From NCBI GenBank assembly GCA_011009095.1, contig VTPC01004454.1, positions 59,795-123,794 of the forward strand: a stretch of DNA of 64,000 nucleotides, given 5' to 3'. This DNA is from Ignelater luminosus (lineage: Eukaryota > Arthropoda > Insecta > Coleoptera > Elateridae). Of the stretch, positions 12,801 through 25,296 are shown in pieces; position 1 is the stretch's first letter; every line of letters begins with the position of its first letter. Both the position numbers and the translations under genes were made by a program. Under the pieces are notes generated by a model, which saw only the letters and a list, made by a program, of their open reading frames with translations, ran no database searches and was not told the origin of the DNA.

Positions 12801-15800
12801 TCCAAGAAAAAATTTCTTTAATTTGGTGTCCAATCTAAAGTTTCACTTGGACTGTATGTTTTTTCAAATTTATAATACACTTGATCTAAACATCTGAACA
12901 TTCTCTGCATTTAAGTCTTCATGAAGGAATATTCATACAGCCCTAAAAGTTTTTTGTTTTTATTACCAAAACAATACAATTCGATAAGTCAAATTTCTGG
13001 GGGAATCCCCTAACTTATTCCTGCAAGTACAGTCTCTACTATTTTGAAAGATAAGCAAACAATAATTACTGCAATCGAAAAACCAATGTACAAAAATGTG
13101 GACATAAATAATATATGTTATGTATTTTATTTAATAACCCGAACTCTTCATAACTCAAACTTTTTTTGTGTCAAGTCATGGTTTGAGTTATCGAAGTTCG
13201 ACTGTATGGTATTCACGCAATAGCATTAGCATAGCAATTATGCAATATAAAAAATTCAAAGCTTTTAAAAATTGTAAAATTCAATTGTAAACAGTGCAGT
13301 TAGACATTATAAATATTTGATAGAATATTTTTTTAATCAAACACATCCTGTCTTTAGGTAATCTCAGTACAGTGTGGTCCAATTTCGATGGGATTAAATG
13401 AGTAACTTTCTTATTAGTGCAGATAAATAAAAACGGCTTAGGTACTTGTCACCTCTTTTTTCCATTACCGTTGCCAGAAATAAGCTGTCGTCTTTCGTTT
13501 TTTCCCTACAGAGAAAAAGTGAAAAATGACCGTTTTTCTTCAATTTGCTGTAACTCCTATATTTTCGAAACTAAACTGACCGGGCAAAAAAGACCAGCCA
13601 CGCTGAAATATTTCCAAAACCACTTTAACAATTATTATTTTAACCAGTGACTGTTATTTGATTTAAGAACCATTCACTGTTGACACAGGATGTACTGATT
13701 AGCTAAAATAAAAAGACAAATTAATACAAAATTAAATTTAATTTAAGCAGTAACAAAAACAGTCTAAATAAGGCACTTTCTTAATTAAAAACAATAAATG
13801 TGGCTGTTTATAATGGACCTCCTGATAATTATTAGTATGTGTGTGTATGTCCTCCTCGAGCTCAAATTACATCATTCAACTACCGTGGAATTGAAATTAA
13901 TAATTTTCAAAGTGGTTTTGCAAAATATTTCAGGGTGGCCGGTTTTTTTGCCAGTCAGTTTAGAACAAAATCGTTTTAGCATTGTTCAGGCACTTTATAA
14001 CGTAGAACTCAATGCTGCCAGTAGTTTTTTTCTAGCTCTTTTCATAACTGCTCTGTAACTCAAAGTTAAATTTTGTAAATGGACCAATTCCTTCAATTTG
14101 CTGTAACACCTTTATTTTCAAAGCCAGAACAAAATCGTTTTAGCATTGTTCAGGCACTTTTTAACGTAGGATTCAATGCCCGCGGTTTTTTTCTAGCCCT
14201 TTCCATAACTGCGTTGTAATTCAAAAATGAATTTTTCAAATGGAAAGTATAGTTGTAGACGGATATTTATAAATTTTATCCTTCAAACATCCCCACAAAA
14301 AGAAATCCAACAGATTTAAGTCGGGTGAATGTGCTGGCCATTTTATTTGTCCTTGCGTTCTCATCCAGTTATTATATATATTTTAAAGCCATGGTCAACT
14401 ATACTTTCCATTTAAAAAATTCAACTTTGAGTTACAGCGCAGAAAAAAACAACTGACGGCATTGAATTCTACGTTAAAAAGTGTCTCAACAATGCTAAAA
14501 TGGATTTGTTCTAGCTTCGAAAATAAAGGAGTTACAGCAAATTGAAAAATCGGTCATTTTTCACTTTTTCTCGCTAGGGAAAAAAACAAAAGACAGCAGC
14601 TTATTTCTGGCAATGGTAATGGAATGAGCATGAAAAAGAGGTTGCGAGTACCTAAGCCATTTTCATTTATCTGCGGAAATAAGAAAGTTACCCATTTAAT
14701 CCCATCGAAATTGAACCACACTGTACACAACAAACTAGAAAAATAACTGTTTTATTACACACTCCCATTTACTAGACACTATATCAAACTACTTTAATTT
14801 ACCAAGCCACCTTCTGTTTGGCATGAAAATTACTTCTTCTTCTATACCAGGCGTCTATTTAGCGATAATCTAAGTATGTCACCGTGTTGAAATCTCATCA
14901 AACACATTGATTTCAAAATATCGAAATTTCAATTTTGGTCATTTCAAGAAATGATATTTTCTGTCAAACAAAAACTGGCTTTTGAAGTAGTTTGCATTTG
15001 GTTTTCAGACATGAAAGAACTATGGGTGCACAAAGTTTCTCGAAAAAAGTTAAAAATAAGAATTCTTTCTGGGCGGTATGAACTTTTTTAGTCACTGTCA
15101 TGTCATTGTGCTGGCTAGAAGATAACAACATGCATATAGTCATATCATGCTTACTTGTGTCATGGTAATTTCAAAAACATACCTCAATAAATGGAGTTGA
15201 AACCATGAAACTAACAACCTCATGCCTGGCAAATGGTAAAGAATTAAATATAGCAATTCTTTTAATACTAAGTTCAGGTCCAATCGTAATAGTATGCTTT
15301 TCTGGCAAGGCATCATGGCTATGTCGAATATCGTCAATATTATAATGAACTATATCAATTGCGGGTATATCAGCACCAGGTCCCAAAAGAAACAGATTTG
15401 CACAATGCTGAATTACATTTTGAGTTGATTTAATTGCTTGCAACATTCTGGAAATTTAAGAGTTAGTCTGCTGAATAATGAGCTTTTCAACATAATTAAT
15501 ACTTCTCTCCGTAGTCTACAACGACATGATCTTTGGCTGTACCTGTAATACCATCATGATGTTGAAATAAGGATAAAGCTTTACGAGCTTCAGAGACAGC
15601 CTTAGTAAGACCTGCTGCATTATTAGTAATCCATTTTGAATTAGGTTTCTTATTTAGATAAGACAAAGCGAGCATGATTTCAGCAGACCTACAAAGGTTT
15701 AACACACTTTATACTCCAATTGAAGAGAGCATCTAGATCAGTGCTGTCCTACAGAAATATGCAACTGGCATATTTATGTTTTTTAAATTTTGTGGTAGCC

Positions 15801-18800
15801 AGAATATAATACATTCCAAATTAAAACAGTAGGGAAAGCCATGAAAATTGAACAGATCACCCTGTGTATTATTGACAGCTTAAAATATTGGTAGAGGCTA
15901 GGAAAAAATGAATTTTAGGTTATATTCTTTTATCATATTCCATTGACTATGTTGCCAAGTTTGCATTAGCTAAAATTACTTTATTAAAATAATATGTAGA
16001 ATAATTCAGTAACTTTGTTTGATTTTAATAATTTGACAATAAATTGTAGCTGTGTTACTAATGCAAAATTACATTTGCCTAATTTAAATTTTAAAATCAG
16101 GAGAAAGCTGACAACATGAGGTATCAACAGCCTACAAAATGAAATGTTTAGTTTTACCATTCTCCAAATAGATACAGTAAAGCCTCCAATAAGCAGACAC
16201 TATCGATTCCACACTTTTTGTCCATTTATTGGGAGCGTCTTAGTAATACTTTGGTTCTACAAAATCTGTCCATATAGAGAGGTGTGTCTGCCTATAGGGA
16301 GTTGAACTTTGATAACTTGAACCTGAAGAGAACGGGAAAACAATTCGACTTATTAAATTTTGTTTTAAATGCTGTCAAAAGATGCATCAATACAATATCA
16401 AAGGCTTGGGTGTGCTGTTTACAGTTATGGTTACACTATTAGCAAGCGGCAAGTCTGTGCCAAGTTCAGATAGAACGCTTCAACAATTATGTGTACTTGT
16501 TTCCACTTCTTCCAAGTATAATTATTCTGTTTTGCTTGCTTTTATGATTTTTTTCAACATTAAAGTTAAAGTTAAAATTTCATGTGATATTATGTTTTAA
16601 GCATAAAAATAGCAGAGTGCTGAAGTTTTGCTCTGTCGATTTTGGATGGCCGATGTACAGACTTTAATAAATTTACAAATTAGAAAATTTTCATTTTCAA
16701 AGTTTGTAAAAGCACGTTTTATAGTTCATAACTGCCCAACAGAACTAGTAAGATTTAGTTATTCTTAACTTCAAGTAGATGGAAATTCGACTTATTGATT
16801 CTGCTTTATGTGCTAATAGATTCTTTCAAGACATCAAAAAATTCGAGTTATCGAAATTTGAGTAACCAAGGTCTTTTTACATGGATATATATGGAGTTTT
16901 TTTTTCTCTGTGATCTGCCACTACTTTGAGTAATCAAAGTTTTTGTCTTATCACAGTTTGAGTTATCACAGTTCAACTGTAGTGTTTTATTTCATCTTCA
17001 TAACTAAACCCCACTATAAGGAACGATTTGGAAAGCTTAAAATTTCCAATTTTGCCATTTGCCAAAATATAATTTCTTTTGTTGTGCTATCAACTTAATA
17101 AAAATAAACCATGGCCTACCCTACTGTTTTATAATTTGAAACAGATAATACCAACTCGCATCACTGATTAATACTATACAGATTGGTCCACATCTAGTAG
17201 AGGTATAGAATAGTGTTAGTTGGAGACAGTACTAACAATGTTGGAAATGCAGACCAATCTCTATATCAATTCATTTAAAATGCTAAATAGCCACGTTTGG
17301 TTAAGGCTATCTTAGAGGACAGCACCATTTTAGATGCTAAGTTCTTTATGCTGCACTTGCTAAAGATAATGTATGTATATTAGGGATCGACCTATATTAT
17401 TTTTTTGATTATAATAGATACACAATACTGATATGTATCAACCTTCACATTTTGGAATATTTGTGTCATGTATCATGTAGCAGGGTGCCTTAGTGTGGTG
17501 AATCGAAAACGCTATAAAAAATTGTATTGCAGTACAATATACATCAGGAGATGGCAACTGAGAAACTCTATTGAATAACTTAAGTGATAAATTATAAAAA
17601 AGTGTTACACTAAACTTATGTGATATAATATCATGAGCGTGGTTAGCTATTCTGTAGTGATCTACATTTGAAATAATGGAAAGAAATTGTTTACAAAAAC
17701 AATGAAAAATTATAATAAGTGTTGGACAAGATTAGGAAGATGAACTAAATAATAATGAACTTATTCTTAAGTGGCAAATATGTATGAAGTTCTTTACAGG
17801 ATTTATAGTGGCACAATATTTTTATTTTTGCGTAAACAATATTTATTTATATAGGGGAGTCCAAGCCTACTAGGTGCATAGGGAATTGCATTGATTGGAA
17901 AGAGTACATTGGAGTCACCTACAACAGCGGCTCCCATCCAACCTTTTCTTGCTTGAGTACCCCCCCCCCCACTAAACAGCCCATTTTCACAAACTATACC
18001 CCTAATAACCAATATTGAAAAATGCAACTAATGTACTTGTTGTTTGAATGTTGAGAAGGCTACAGCCGGCAATGGCAACCACATACTCAAATTCTTTCGC
18101 ACACCTTTGAAAAATCTGGCTGCATACCATAGGTTGAGAATTGCTGTCCTATAACATTGGAACTTGTACTATGGTGGCAATATTGAGCGTGCCAGAAGGT
18201 GACACCTGTCAAGTCTCGTGAAAGCAAATTTTTAAATAAAAAACAAACTTGACATACATTGGTATTGGTCAATTCCTAATGCATATATGCATAATAAATA
18301 TTATATTTTATAGTACCTAATATAAGATAAAAGAACACGATCCATTCTTTTATAAATCGGTCTTGATGTGTAATAACCACTCCAATAATGATCGTTGCGA
18401 TCAGCATATGTAAAGAAGTCTCCAGTTAAAGTAGGAAAGTCACTTAAGGGCTTTTCTGCTCGTACAGCATTGAAATAGTCTGTTAAAGTGCCAAACTGTA
18501 TCTACAAAAAATAACAATTATTAATAATAACAGTTAAAAAATTAAGCAGACAATATTCTAGATCAAGCTACACAGTGGTTTACAAAGTCTTAATCTTCAC
18601 ACTGGTGATGTTACCAATAATGCTTTGAAAATACCATGAGAGCAACAAAAATATCAAGTCAAAGATATCCATGAATTCTGGATCTCTTGTCTTTGATAGT
18701 TTCATATTCATAAAAAAGCAAAACAAAAGTTATTAAAATAATACAAGTGACCTTTAAATTTTATTTAGACTACCTTTTTTAAGTGATCACAAGTGATCAT

Positions 18801-21800
18801 AAATTCATAATCATAGTAATTTACAAGACTGCAAATTTAAAAATGTTAACAGAGGAACATAAAATTTTCATATTAGAATCTTATTTTCGTAATAGTATCA
18901 AGAATGAAAATGGTGAATGGGAATATTCAAGTCAAAATGATTATGACATTTAAAAGTTTAATGTTTGAATTCATAATCTAACGATTACTCTGAGACAACC
19001 TTTTAAAATTCCAAGGCTATCTTTGATTTGGTTTTTTGTTGCTCTCATGGCACTAGGGTTTATAAGTTGCACCACTAAAGATATAAATAGTGCTCCGAGG
19101 TCTGTGTATAATTTCAAGTGATACAATTTTGAATTAATTCTTCACCTCACATCTTCCAATTTTGATAACTCAGTATTATACTATTGCAGCTGATAATAAA
19201 TTATAAATTTCAAATTTTTATCTCACTCAGTCCATTTTTTATTACAAAAAACTGACATATTTCAAGCCAGAGTTGAGATATCTTAGCTGAAAAAACACTG
19301 TTTTGTTCAAAATTTAATAAGCTTTTATGTGCTATATCACCCGACTAGATTTATAGTACTTTTAATATCAAGGTCATAGACTCAACATCTTGAAAACCAA
19401 TTTTATAATTTATAATATACAGGGTCGCTAAAAAGCATGGAAACATGCCGCCCCTGCAAAAATGGTAAGAAATAAACAAATGAAATTTGGAGAGCTTAAA
19501 GTTGGCATTTTTTGTCATGTTTTGCAAAGGGAATTAAAAACAAATCTTTAATTGTTTTTTTTGTACGGCCGCCATATTGAATTGTTTTAAATGGAACGCC
19601 CTGTATATGATCCCATATTTTGATAGGGATTTTCAAGACAAATTTAATGATACAAGAGTTGCTATACTTATCTTGAAAGGTTTTGGAGATAATTGCTATT
19701 CTTTTGTCAGGGACAAGTCTCACCTTGTTTTGATTTCATTTTAATTTTGAAAAACAAAATATTACTGTACTTGTTGATGTAAAAAAATAATTGTACATAG
19801 CACATTATATGGAAACAACAAATTTGAAACTCATCTAGGATGGTCAAAACAGTCTGCTGATTCGTTCTTAAATGTATGTATGAAATAATCATTAATAATT
19901 GCTTTCCTATAATAAATTAGAATGTAAAAGATGTAACGTTCAATAAAATAGTTAAAAAAAGTGTTACTTTCTTTATAATTTTTTGTTAAAAAAAGTTGAC
20001 TTTCACCATCAATATAAAAAAGCTTTTAAGAAAAGTTGCTTAGACTAACGAGGAAATCCTTTCTGTTTCTAAATATTTTGATAAAGAAGTCTAGTGCGTC
20101 TTTTTTATTCTTACATAATTTTCATTCTCAGTAACCTCAGTAGTGTGTACAGTGTAACTGTTTCAAAAATATGAACCCTTATCCGGTCAAGAGGGGTCCA
20201 ATGGGCCCGGCGTCCATTTTACTTTGTCATAATTTCTAAAATATTCGTCTTAGGGTAATGAGTGCTTATGACTTCTAAGAATACCTTACATAGAGTGTTA
20301 TCAATTAGTCAAATATAGTTGATTATTACATAACTGGGCAAGGTCCATCGGACCCTCTTTACATTTCTATTAATACTAAACAATTCTCTGTAAATTATGT
20401 TTATCTTTTGTTGTTGTAAGTTTCAAATGACAATATTAGTGGTAATTGAGGTGGCTTATGGTTTTATGAATATTGTAGAATACAAAATTATGAAATCGAC
20501 TGAATTGATATTTGTTCCAAGGAATCGGTAACTGGCTTTGCTGATGCTACTTTTGCAGGTACACAACTTTAAAATGTATTAAATTGTTAGGAACTTTCTT
20601 GAAAAGATTGGTTAAAATTTTCCGAGATTTCCACTTCATCTAATCAAAAAGTGTTACTATAATATTTTTGTTCTGTTTCACCTTAGCAACATGCTCTCTG
20701 AGTTTGGCTAATTGCATACTGCATACTAAAATTCGCATTTTAATAAGTACTATGGGCTATTTTACTGTTCTAAATTTGGTTAAAAGGCCCGGAGGATCTT
20801 CAGAGATGCGAAATTTGTGAATTCATTATTTTTGGTGTTTGGTTATTTGCGTGGGAACGGTATTCGTCCTATCGAATTGAAATTTTCACTGTCGAAAGGG
20901 GAGGCCAAATTCGGAAATAGTGTAGTAAGCCTTTTTTTTTTTTAAAAAATACCACTTTTAGTACGTAATAAATCGCAATTGATAGGATAATGAGGACAAA
21001 AGGAGAAATGTTGGTGCCCATAGGCGTGCGGTCGGGTAATCGATAGAAGCGTTGCGGGGGATATCTCGTGCTCTTGAATATTTGATTCTTATGGTGAGGG
21101 CTATACCAAGAGTTATCGAGATGTAGCCCGTGTGGAAGGAGGCTATATTGGCCGACTGTGGATTTTTCTGCTTCTACTATTACATTTTTGAAATATCTTT
21201 AACAATTACAATTAATTAGCAAATACAGATTAAAAGTTACAAATTCTCCAAAAATAGAAAGTTCAAACAAGCAACAGAACAGAGGTTATGTTTGTAATTA
21301 TTATTAAAAGAAGAAACAGAAGAAAGCTGTAGTGGGTTTAGGAATTAATTATAATGATGTCAAAGTCTGGCAAGAAATATTTATTTCGATGATAAATTCT
21401 GATGAAATGAAAATAAAAATTTTAAAAATCATCATGAAAATTTTATGAAAGCTCTAGTATCCATTGATGTTAATTCTGTAATTTACTAAAAGGGTCTGTT
21501 ACCATTAAAATTGAATTTATTTACGATAGTCTCCATTTCTACAAAACAATTGCCTATTGTTTTTCAATTGTCTTTTATTTTTGAAAACTATCCCATCAAT
21601 ACTTACATTTTTGAAATTACCCAAAGAACAGTTTCCAAAAACGTAACACATTACAGGCATCCAATTTAAAAAATCATCTTAGTTGTCACCGCAAAAAGAC
21701 TTTAAATTTGGTAACACTGCCAATATCAAAATAAAATTTCTCATAATACCTTGATTTAAAATTAAATACAATTACTAGGTACTTAATGAATTTATGCATA

Positions 21801-23512
21801 ACTTTAAAGGCACAGTGCGTACTTACTAAATAATATAAATCATTACCTGTACGTGCATTTTCAAATTTGAATTCATAAAATCAAATAATTTTTGATAATT
21901 GTGATATTGTACATCCCATTCTGTTGGATGATTGTATCTAAAATCATCCCCTAGCGGTACAAGAAGAACATTAGTTTTATACAAACTAGATTTCTTTCGA
22001 TACTGGTCTAGCAACATTTCTGCCCTAAAACAATAATATTAATAGCAGTAATAGAATAACATAGTTTTCTCATTTATACTTTTGTGGCACGTTTACATCA
22101 TTGATAGGTTGTGGGGCAACTTTCCAAGGACAATGTAGACCGTGACCAGGCAAACGTTTAAAATCAAATTGGCAACATATTTTTGGATCTGGTCCACACG
22201 TATGAGGTATATCGTATGAATAAAATGGCATCAGTTGAGTAAATATCTCCGTTGCACCTGTATTGTCTAGAATTTTAAGTTACTCCTGTTTAATCTAAAC
22301 CTTCAATATCTGACAAACGCATACCCCAAATTTGTTTCCAACGAAACTCAAGATTTGTGTCTAAAGCCAACTGTTTTTTAACAGAATAATGTACTCTCTG
22401 AATGAGCATATTTTGCAGCCCCATCTGTTTAAGCAGCATCGGTTGTGTAGCACTCATTCCAAAAGGATCGATAGACCAATGGCTTTTAGGAGTATAATTT
22501 AAATTTAATTCTAGCCACTGATGTCCTTCAGTCATTTGATGCATTATAGAGATCCAATGTGAATTTGCTTCATCATTCATAACCCAACCACCCGTAACAA
22601 TTTCTAATTGATTATTGCGAATAAGTCTGAAACGGCTAATTAAACAAAATGCAAAACTATGATAACTCGTTACCTTTTAACTATCTCACGCTGATCTTGT
22701 TCTAGGTCTTCCCACCACATTGCAAAATACGAAATCTCAGCCCAAATAAATTTTCGCCTAGGATCATCTTGTAGTTTTACTATCATGTTATTCAGGATAT
22801 GCTTAGTTTGTGAAAGATAATATTCTTCAACAGTTTTTAACCAACCGGGATCATTATGTGAATGAGGAACAACGAAGACTTTTAACTTGTGTTGTTTATT
22901 CCAAGAAAGTGGATCTACTTGAATTTTCCAACCCTGCTTCCATACACCACCATCGGGATTATCAAATTTGAGCGTTTTATACATATCCAACATCTATTAA
23001 TATAAATCAATTATAGACTATAGTGAACCACAGTAATTATTGTAGTAATTAACCTGTATATTTGTTCTAGGCACACTATTTATTTGGAATGAACAGCTAT
23101 CGTTATAAATAATTTCAGAATTAGGCATTCGATTGGTATTTGGAGGCTCGATAGGTACAAAATTATCATTTATTTTTTTAGCTTTTCCGGAACTTATAGA
23201 AGAATCCGTCGAGGGCACTAAGATTTTCATGGCTTGTTTTATTTCACCAACTTCTTCATGATGCTTATTTAAATCATTTTCTAATTGCTTTAAGCGACCC
23301 TCAAAATGTAGCCACTTATTCTGCAAACACACACTTACAGTATAATTTGAAACTCAAAATATAAGCGATAAGATACTTACATCTTGAAATTCTTGAACAA
23401 TGGATGTTTTGCGGTTTGGAAATACTGTTAAATCCAAAGTTAGATATATCATAAAGCAAACAAGAAATATCAGAAAAGATCCAAAAAGAGCTACTGCCTT
23501 TCTAACTCTCAT
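868..23512 (-). CDS. alpha-Man-IIa: Golgi alpha-mannosidase II (GH38), gene 1; last exon off-window
   Basis: Type II Golgi enzyme that trims two mannoses from GlcNAcMan5GlcNAc2 during N-glycan maturation (family knowledge). Exons, from the start: 23381-23512, 23054-23320, 22674-22993, 22325-22626, 22080-22266, 21847-22024, 18317-18501, 15503-15688, 15183-15447, 11089-11255, 7112-7318, 1868-2046, 1555-1688, 1224-1499, 868-1164. All junctions are GT-AG and keep frame, giving 1094 codons. The start at 23512 gives a short basic tail and a membrane anchor at about residues 6-26, then a stem. Catalytic features: HSHNDPGW (zinc ligands H179, D181), IDPFG (nucleophile D293), PLGDDF (acid/base D430), [10 protein letters not shown] (zinc ligand H568), and [11 protein letters not shown]. 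The anchor motif [14 protein letters not shown] is intact. The last exon read ends in phase 0 with a good donor, but no matching terminal exon is seen in 1-867. Long introns hold transposons. Identification is strong; the choice of IIa over another class II paralogue is by best motif match. Confidence 0.95.
2584..6880 (+). mobile_element. 5'-truncated, broken non-LTR retrotransposon (jockey-like) in intron 11 of gene 1
   Basis: The plus strand encodes the start of an apurinic endonuclease domain (IVHLNARSL, then TESWM) from 2589, resuming after an inserted element at about 4300 with LDLIITND and SEHHAVF at 4593-4690. The reverse transcriptase follows: LLDYSKAFD at about 5710-5735, [13 protein letters not shown] at 5883-5922 and YADD at 5975-5986, then a C-terminal region to about 6820. 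It ends near a poly(ATT) tract at about 6856-6876, as in several jockey/I-type elements. There are stops and frameshifts (for example at 5272, 5480, 5858 and 6205), and no ORF1, so it is dead and 5'-truncated. Clade assignment is by general motif resemblance only. Confidence 0.85.
2807..4297. mobile_element. non-autonomous TIR element inserted in the retrotransposon
   Basis: Begins CAGGGTGTTAGTGAACTAAC and ends in the near-perfect reverse complement (GTTTACTAACACCCTG). TA lies on each side (2805-2806 and 4298-4299), giving a TA target duplication typical of Tc1/mariner-type elements. It splits the endonuclease reading frame, which resumes correctly on the far side. It is 1491 bp and no transposase is visible inside. 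Confidence 0.8.
8000..8894. mobile_element. TA-flanked TIR element, 895 bp
   Basis: Left end CAGCGCGACCAACCTCAG and right end CTGAGCTTGGTCGAGCTG are inverted copies extending about 27 bp with few mismatches. TA flanks both ends (7998-7999, 8895-8896). It contains short open stretches (an ATG at 8367 after a pyrimidine-rich AG, and 8428-8667) that I do not recognise. Confidence 0.7.
9044..9740. mobile_element. TA-flanked element with long TIRs, 697 bp
   Basis: The ends (CAGCGTGCTGATTAAG and its inverted copy CTTAATCAGCATACTG) match inward for about 150 bp, including an AACAAATTCAATAACTT block, an AAAAGGGGTGTAAC block and a TGACGTCAT block. TA flanks both ends. No transposase is visible; this is a MITE or foldback element. 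Confidence 0.8.
13139..13206. repeat. short foldback with pogo/Tigger-like ends
   Basis: CGAACTCTTCATAACTCAAAC is followed about 25 bases later by its inverted partner GTTTGAGTTATCGAAGTTCG. The outer sequence CAGTCGAACTTCGATAACTC (minus strand) resembles termini of pogo/Tigger-type transposons, from memory of that family. Confidence 0.5.
13370..14723. mobile_element. TA-flanked foldback element carrying a transposase tail, 1354 bp
   Basis: Ends CAGTGTGGTCCAATTTCGAT and inverted ATCGAAATTGAACCACACTG, TA at 13368-13369 and 14724-14725. The TIRs extend about 190 bp. Inside, a block beginning TTTTAGCATTGTTCAGGCAC occurs twice directly (13975 and 14131) and once inverted (about 14400-14505). Between them, at about 14265-14375, the minus strand reads [20 protein letters not shown], the C-terminal catalytic block of a Tc1/mariner-superfamily transposase. 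It is therefore an internally deleted derivative. Confidence 0.8.
15689..18316. other. intron 7 of gene 1
   Basis: A 2.6-kb intron with pogo-like terminal fragments at 16173-16985 and a run of twelve C at about 17960-17971. No gene can be supported. An imperfect inverted pair AGATTGGTC / GACCAATCT lies at about 17179-17263. Confidence 0.55.
16173..16985. mobile_element. cluster of pogo/Tigger-like terminal repeats
   Basis: CAGTAAAGCCTCCAATAAGC at 16175 and its loosely inverted partner near 16290 (TGTCTGCCTATAGGGAG), then GTTGAACTTTGATAACTTGA at 16301. Near the right end, GTTTGAGTTATCACAGTTCA precedes ACTGTA at about 16975. The CAGT(T/C)GAAC..GATAACT style of end is what I recall of pogo-type elements. 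Boundaries and nesting are uncertain, and no transposase is recognisable. Confidence 0.4.
18502..21846. other. intron 6 of gene 1
   Basis: A 3.3-kb intron. It contains a partial copy of the CAGGGTCGCTAAAAAG repeat (19420 to about 19740). At about 20180-20360 there are two GGTCC-rich motifs (GGTCCAATGGGCCC and GGTCCATCGGACC), which I cannot assign. The remainder shows no coding signal. Confidence 0.55.
19420..19740. repeat. partial copy of the CAGGGTCGCTAAAAAG element
   Basis: Starts with CAGGGTCGCTAAAAAGCATG after TA and matches the first roughly 310 bases of the complete element at 40684-41344, including GAAATTTGGAGAGCT and AACAAATCTTTAATTG. No right terminal repeat is found nearby, so it is a truncated or single-ended copy. 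Confidence 0.7.
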
Positions 23513-23920
23513 TGTAAACAATTAGGTTAGAAAAGATTTACCCCTTGTTTACCACCCCCGACTAAAGCCTGTTATTTTTGTTGATGTACCTTTCACTGCT
23601 TTTTTACAAAACGTGCATTTAGGGTAGTATAATTATTTAATACTTGTACCAAATACAATCAAAATACTTTTGTACCTAATTTACATTTATTTATTAATAA
23701 AATGTGTTTTGACGTTGAAGTTTCGGGTTTGGATATTGTATTGTGGTTTTATTTGATTGGTTTTGATGTTAAATAATTGACAGCCTGATAGCACAGATTA
23801 AATAAGTCAGATATTTCACTCCCTATACCACCAATGTTCCCATTTTTTGTCTCTGCACATTTACATTTGCATCTCTGAGAGTTTACCACGCCTACTCTTT
23901 TACGTACGTTTTATGAAAAG

Positions 23921-24216
23921 TGCATATTAGTGTACCTTGATATTGTTTTATTAAATGTCATTTTTCTAATGGGAGAGTATGGACACACTTGTCAAACAAG
24001 AGAGACAAAGATATACGTTAGCTCTCTGCTCGCACTGTGGGTGTAAAGGAAAGAAGAAAAATTTTAATAGTAAATTTTTATTCTATCCTTTACACTTGCC
24101 GTACGAGTAGAGAGCTAACGTATATTTTTGTCTCTCTTCTTTGACAAGTGTGTCCACACTCTACTTATTAAAAAAATGACATTTAATAAAACAATATCAA
24201 GGCACACTAGTGCATA
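23921..24216. mobile_element. near-perfect palindromic (foldback) element upstream of gene 1
   Basis: Two arms of about 145 bp face each other around a short AT-rich centre near 24068. Shared blocks include TTGATATTGTTTTATTAAAT, ACACTTGTCAAA, ACGTTAGCTCTCT and GTGTAAAGGA. It lies about 410 bases upstream of the gene 1 start codon. A solitary arm occurs at 35779-35931. Confidence 0.85.
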
Positions 24217-24276
24217 TCACGTCGCCGTGTCGCTTGCACAGTACATGTCAAAATAGCAAGCTCTGGAAATTACTTT

Positions 24277-24280
<4 letters not shown>

Positions 24281-24315
<35 letters not shown>
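24281..24315. repeat. (GA)n microsatellite
   Basis: About 17 uninterrupted GA units followed by GCGCGC. Confidence 0.95.
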
Positions 24316-24319
<4 letters not shown>

Positions 24320-24829
24320 CAATAGAATCCACAAATTTATTGAAGTGAAATATCTAACCTTTATTTAATCTGTGATCTGGGTCTGGGTAGTCTGGTAGAA
24401 TTGGCAGCACTGATGTAATACCACAGAACATACAAGGTAAAAACCGCTAGATACGGCACGGCAGCGGCGTGGCGTCGGCTGATTTTGTAGGATACATTAA
24501 AAGACGCACAGTGCCGAACCAATAGTATGAGACTTTATTTAAATTCTTGGCGCGAGACAAATCATCGGCAAGTTTCGCGCGTTTTCGAAAGCTGCATGTG
24601 TTGCATGTGCTGCGTGGTGCACTTAGGCTTGTAACTTGGTGCACTTGTTTGTTGCAGTAACAAAGGAATGCTTTGTTATATCTAAAAGCTTTCTCTTGTT
24701 ATTCTAATTTATTTTATTTCAGATTGTTTTTATTATATTGTGTGTTTTATAATATAAGGAATTTCTCTTCATATTATTATTAAATTTAGTGAATTATTGT
24801 GTTTTTACCGTTTTTGTGTGAGGTTACAC

Positions 24830-25296
24830 TAGGGTTGCCAACCATACTTTATAATAACGCATCCTACTTTATTTTTAATAAATATACTTTATACTTTTGC
24901 ATAAAAATACGAAAATACTTTATTTCAAATCTTTACTGTGATGCGTAAAACAAAACACTGCTATGCGTAATTTCCCGAACAATTTATCGATACCTAAGAT
25001 AAAACAAAATCCAGTGGAGATAACTTACCAAACATAAAAAAAATATTTCTTATTTACTCTGTTCCCGCAACCTCAGCTTTCACTGAAAGAGTTTTGTCGG
25101 TGATGAATGTGAAGGAAAGAGCGAAACAGATCGTCCATATATTTAATAAAAAATGAATAAAAGTATAAAAAATATGTATTTAAGGCAATAAAAACCTAAA
25201 TTTGAAAAATACCTTTTTTTTTCTTGCAGATACTTTTTTCTTTCTTACTCAAAAGATAAGATACGTAATTTTTCTCAAAAAAAGTTGGCAATCCTA
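24830..25296 (+). mobile_element. deleted hAT transposon with 8-bp target duplication
   Basis: Terminal inverted repeats TAGGGTTGCCAAC and GTTGGCAATCCTA, flanked by GGTTACAC (24822-24829) and GGTTATAC (25297-25304), an 8-bp duplication with one mismatch, as expected for hAT elements. Inside at about 25060-25180 the plus strand reads SVPATSAFTERVLSVMNVKE, resembling the C-terminal dimerisation region of hAT transposases. At 467 bp it is a deletion derivative. Confidence 0.8.

Larger units (their letters stand above)
11256..15182. other. intron 9 of gene 1
   Basis: A 3.9-kb intron with a small foldback at 13139-13206 and a large inverted-repeat element at 13370-14723. A single ACACCCTGTAT terminus occurs near 11428. 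Otherwise AT-rich with no supported gene. Confidence 0.65.

Noticed and set aside
16382..16600. 72-codon open frame with a hydrophobic start ([15 protein letters not shown]), a possible secreted peptide
   Set aside because: It lies between pogo-like terminal fragments, has no conserved motif or splice context, and reads into AT-rich sequence.
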